From the NCBI GenBank assembly GCA_022572625.1, contig JACZVN010000032.1:1-5851 (forward strand): 5,851 nt of DNA. Direction: 5' to 3'. This document shows, in pieces, positions 4,817-5,851 of the stretch. Under the pieces are notes generated by a model. It had not been told where the DNA came from, did no database searches, and saw nothing but the letters and a program-made list of their open reading frames with translations. Numbering within the stretch: position 1 is the stretch's first letter; every line of letters starts with the position of its first letter. The position numbers and the translations under genes are program-made. Source of the DNA: Patescibacteria group bacterium. GTDB taxonomy: Bacteria > Patescibacteriota > Patescibacteriia > UBA2591 > UBA6264.

Positions 4817-5851
4817 ATGCCTTCAATATTTATATCTCCTCACACAAAAATCGCTTATCTATTTTTAGGATCAACCATCGTGATATTAGCCGGGGTAATT
4901 TTCGGTTTATTTAATGTTTCAATTGGGATAGAAATAATTATTACTCCTGAACCAGAAGAAGTGGATATAAACTTTGAAGTCCAAATTAATGAAGAAGTTA
5001 TCACCGAAGATAGTAAAATTTTAAGCGGCCGGATATTAGAAACTGTTCAAGAAGCCCAGGAAAAAAATATGGCCCAGGCGACGGTTTCGATGAAAGATTA
5101 CGCCGAAGGTGAAGTTATACTGACCAATAACACCCGACAGTATATAAATTTTGTGGTCAGTACCCGCTTTGGCTCCCCCGAAGGATTAATCTTTCGGGCC
5201 GTTGATAGAATTAGAATTCCACCTAATGGCCAGACTACGGTCTTAGTTAGGGCTGATAAAATGGGTGGAGAATATGACATTGGACCAACTAAATTCACTA
5301 TCCCTAATTTACGCGACCCTAATTTAAAGAAAAATATCCTGGTGGAAAACAAAGAACCGATGACCGGTGGCATTAAAAAAACCGGCATTGTTATGCAGGC
5401 TGATCTTGATAAAGCAGTCAACGAACTAAAAGAAAAACTTTATACCACCGGTCTTGCTGAAATTGAGAGAGAACTCCCAGAATCAGATCTTAAAATTATC
5501 ATTAAATCAGATATTTTAGAAGAAAAAACTGACGCCCAGGCTGGAGAAGAAAAAGCAGAATTTATTACTTTAGTTAAATTAAAAATCGGAGCGGTCGCTT
5601 TTAAAGAAAAAGATCTTTTAGACATTGCTTTAGAATTCTTAAATGAAAAAATTCCTAGTGGTAAAAAACTAGCTGCTTTTGAACCTGACAGCTTATCATA
5701 TCGCCTAATCAGTTACGACCCTGAGAAAAAACTAGCTGCTTTAGAAGTCCAATTTCGCGGTTATATGATCATTAAAGCTGATCATCAAATTTTAGAAAAA
5801 ACCCATTTCCGCGATTTAACTGCTAAAGAAATTGACAATTATTTAGCAGAC
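4817..5851 (+). CDS. Membrane-anchored protein with baseplate-J/gp47-like region (C-terminus outside window)
   Basis: The frame stays open for 345 codons from ATG 4817 to the window end, so the protein is truncated on the right. Residues 12-34 form one membrane segment (IAYLFLGSTIVILAGVIFGL), followed by an acidic Pro/Glu stretch (ITPEPEEVDINFEV). Residues about 96-190 match, from memory, the core of proteins that are common in Patescibacteria and annotated as baseplate J/gp47-like: GEVILTNNT, STRFGSPEGLIFRAVDRIRI, GGEYDIGPTKFTIP, and KEPMTGGIKK. A charged helix follows (195-222), then mixed alpha/beta sequence to the end. The positively charged N-terminus (His9, Lys11) is short; the large domain most likely lies outside the cell. 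Baseplate J proteins build phage-tail and contractile-injection baseplates, but no other tail gene is nearby, so a surface-structure role is inference. The start is fixed by an in-frame TAA at 4793 and a strong promoter; no Shine-Dalgarno sequence. Long antisense frames here are shadows. Confidence 0.85.
   Translation, partial: MPSIFISPHTKIAYLFLGSTIVILAGVIFGLFNVSIGIEIIITPEPEEVDINFEVQINEEVITEDSKILSGRILETVQEAQEKNMAQATVSMKDYAEGEVILTNNTRQYINFVVSTRFGSPEGLIFRAVDRIRIPPNGQTTVLVRADKMGGEYDIGPTKFTIPNLRDPNLKKNILVENKEPMTGGIKKTGIVMQADLDKAVNELKEKLYTTGLAEIERELPESDLKIIIKSDILEEKTDAQAGEEKAEFITLVKLKIGAVAFKEKDLLDIALEFLNEKIPSGKKLAAFEPDSLSYRLISYDPEKKLAALEVQFRGYMIIKADHQILEKTHFRDLTAKEIDNYLAD
5663..5742 (+). repeat. 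17-bp perfect direct repeat, two copies, inside the baseplate-J-like gene
   Basis: AAAAAACTAGCTGCTTT occurs at 5663-5679 and again at 5726-5742. The copies are 63 bp apart start to start (21 codons), so they are in the same reading frame and both encode Lys-Lys-Leu-Ala-Ala followed by Phe or Leu (residues 283-288 and 304-309). Recombination between copies would delete exactly 21 codons without a frameshift. Confidence 0.85.

Noticed and set aside
5098..5421. 107-codon minus-strand frame antisense to the baseplate-J-like gene
   Set aside because: The plus-strand frame is open over its whole length and encodes a recognisable protein with its own promoter; the antisense translation shows no domain.
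5440..5625. 61-codon minus-strand frame antisense to the same gene
   Set aside because: Same reason: opposite-strand shadow of a better-supported gene.

Overview
The window is AT-rich (about one third G+C by eye) and gene-dense, with short intergenic gaps. It holds one well-known gene, dnaE (replicative DNA polymerase III alpha subunit), between small membrane and envelope proteins of uncharacterised families. The low G+C, compact proteins, standard genetic code (no in-frame TGA in any gene, TAA at all three visible stops), starts without Shine-Dalgarno sequences and a membrane-anchored baseplate-J-like protein together suggest a Candidate Phyla Radiation (Patescibacteria) genome, probably of the Parcubacteria type. 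That assignment is inferred from recalled family resemblance, not from a search.

Layout: on the minus strand, reading leftward from about 1022, lie a 280-aa single-pass membrane protein (180-1022) and, 43 bp downstream, the start of a lipoprotein gene that runs off the left edge (1-136). A 112-bp divergent region (1023-1134) separates them from the plus-strand genes and carries a good promoter for each direction. On the plus strand come a 93-aa single-pass membrane protein (1135-1416), a 125-bp gap with a weak terminator-like hairpin and a weak promoter candidate, dnaE (1542-4766), a 50-bp gap with a strong sigma-70-type promoter, and a membrane-anchored protein with a baseplate-J/gp47-like region (4817 to the right edge, truncated).

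Working together: dnaE makes DNA at the replication fork. Its PHP domain keeps all nine metal ligands, so it probably proofreads its own product. It has an internal clamp-binding motif but almost nothing after the OB fold, so contact with the clamp-loader tau subunit may be reduced or different. The other four genes all look like envelope proteins with one membrane or lipid anchor, and nothing in their sequence ties them to replication. Only the lipoprotein and the 280-aa protein look like a possible operon. No RNA gene, CRISPR array, transposon or phage module was seen. I found no clear new multi-gene system; the least understood parts are the paired minus-strand envelope genes and the baseplate-J-like surface protein.
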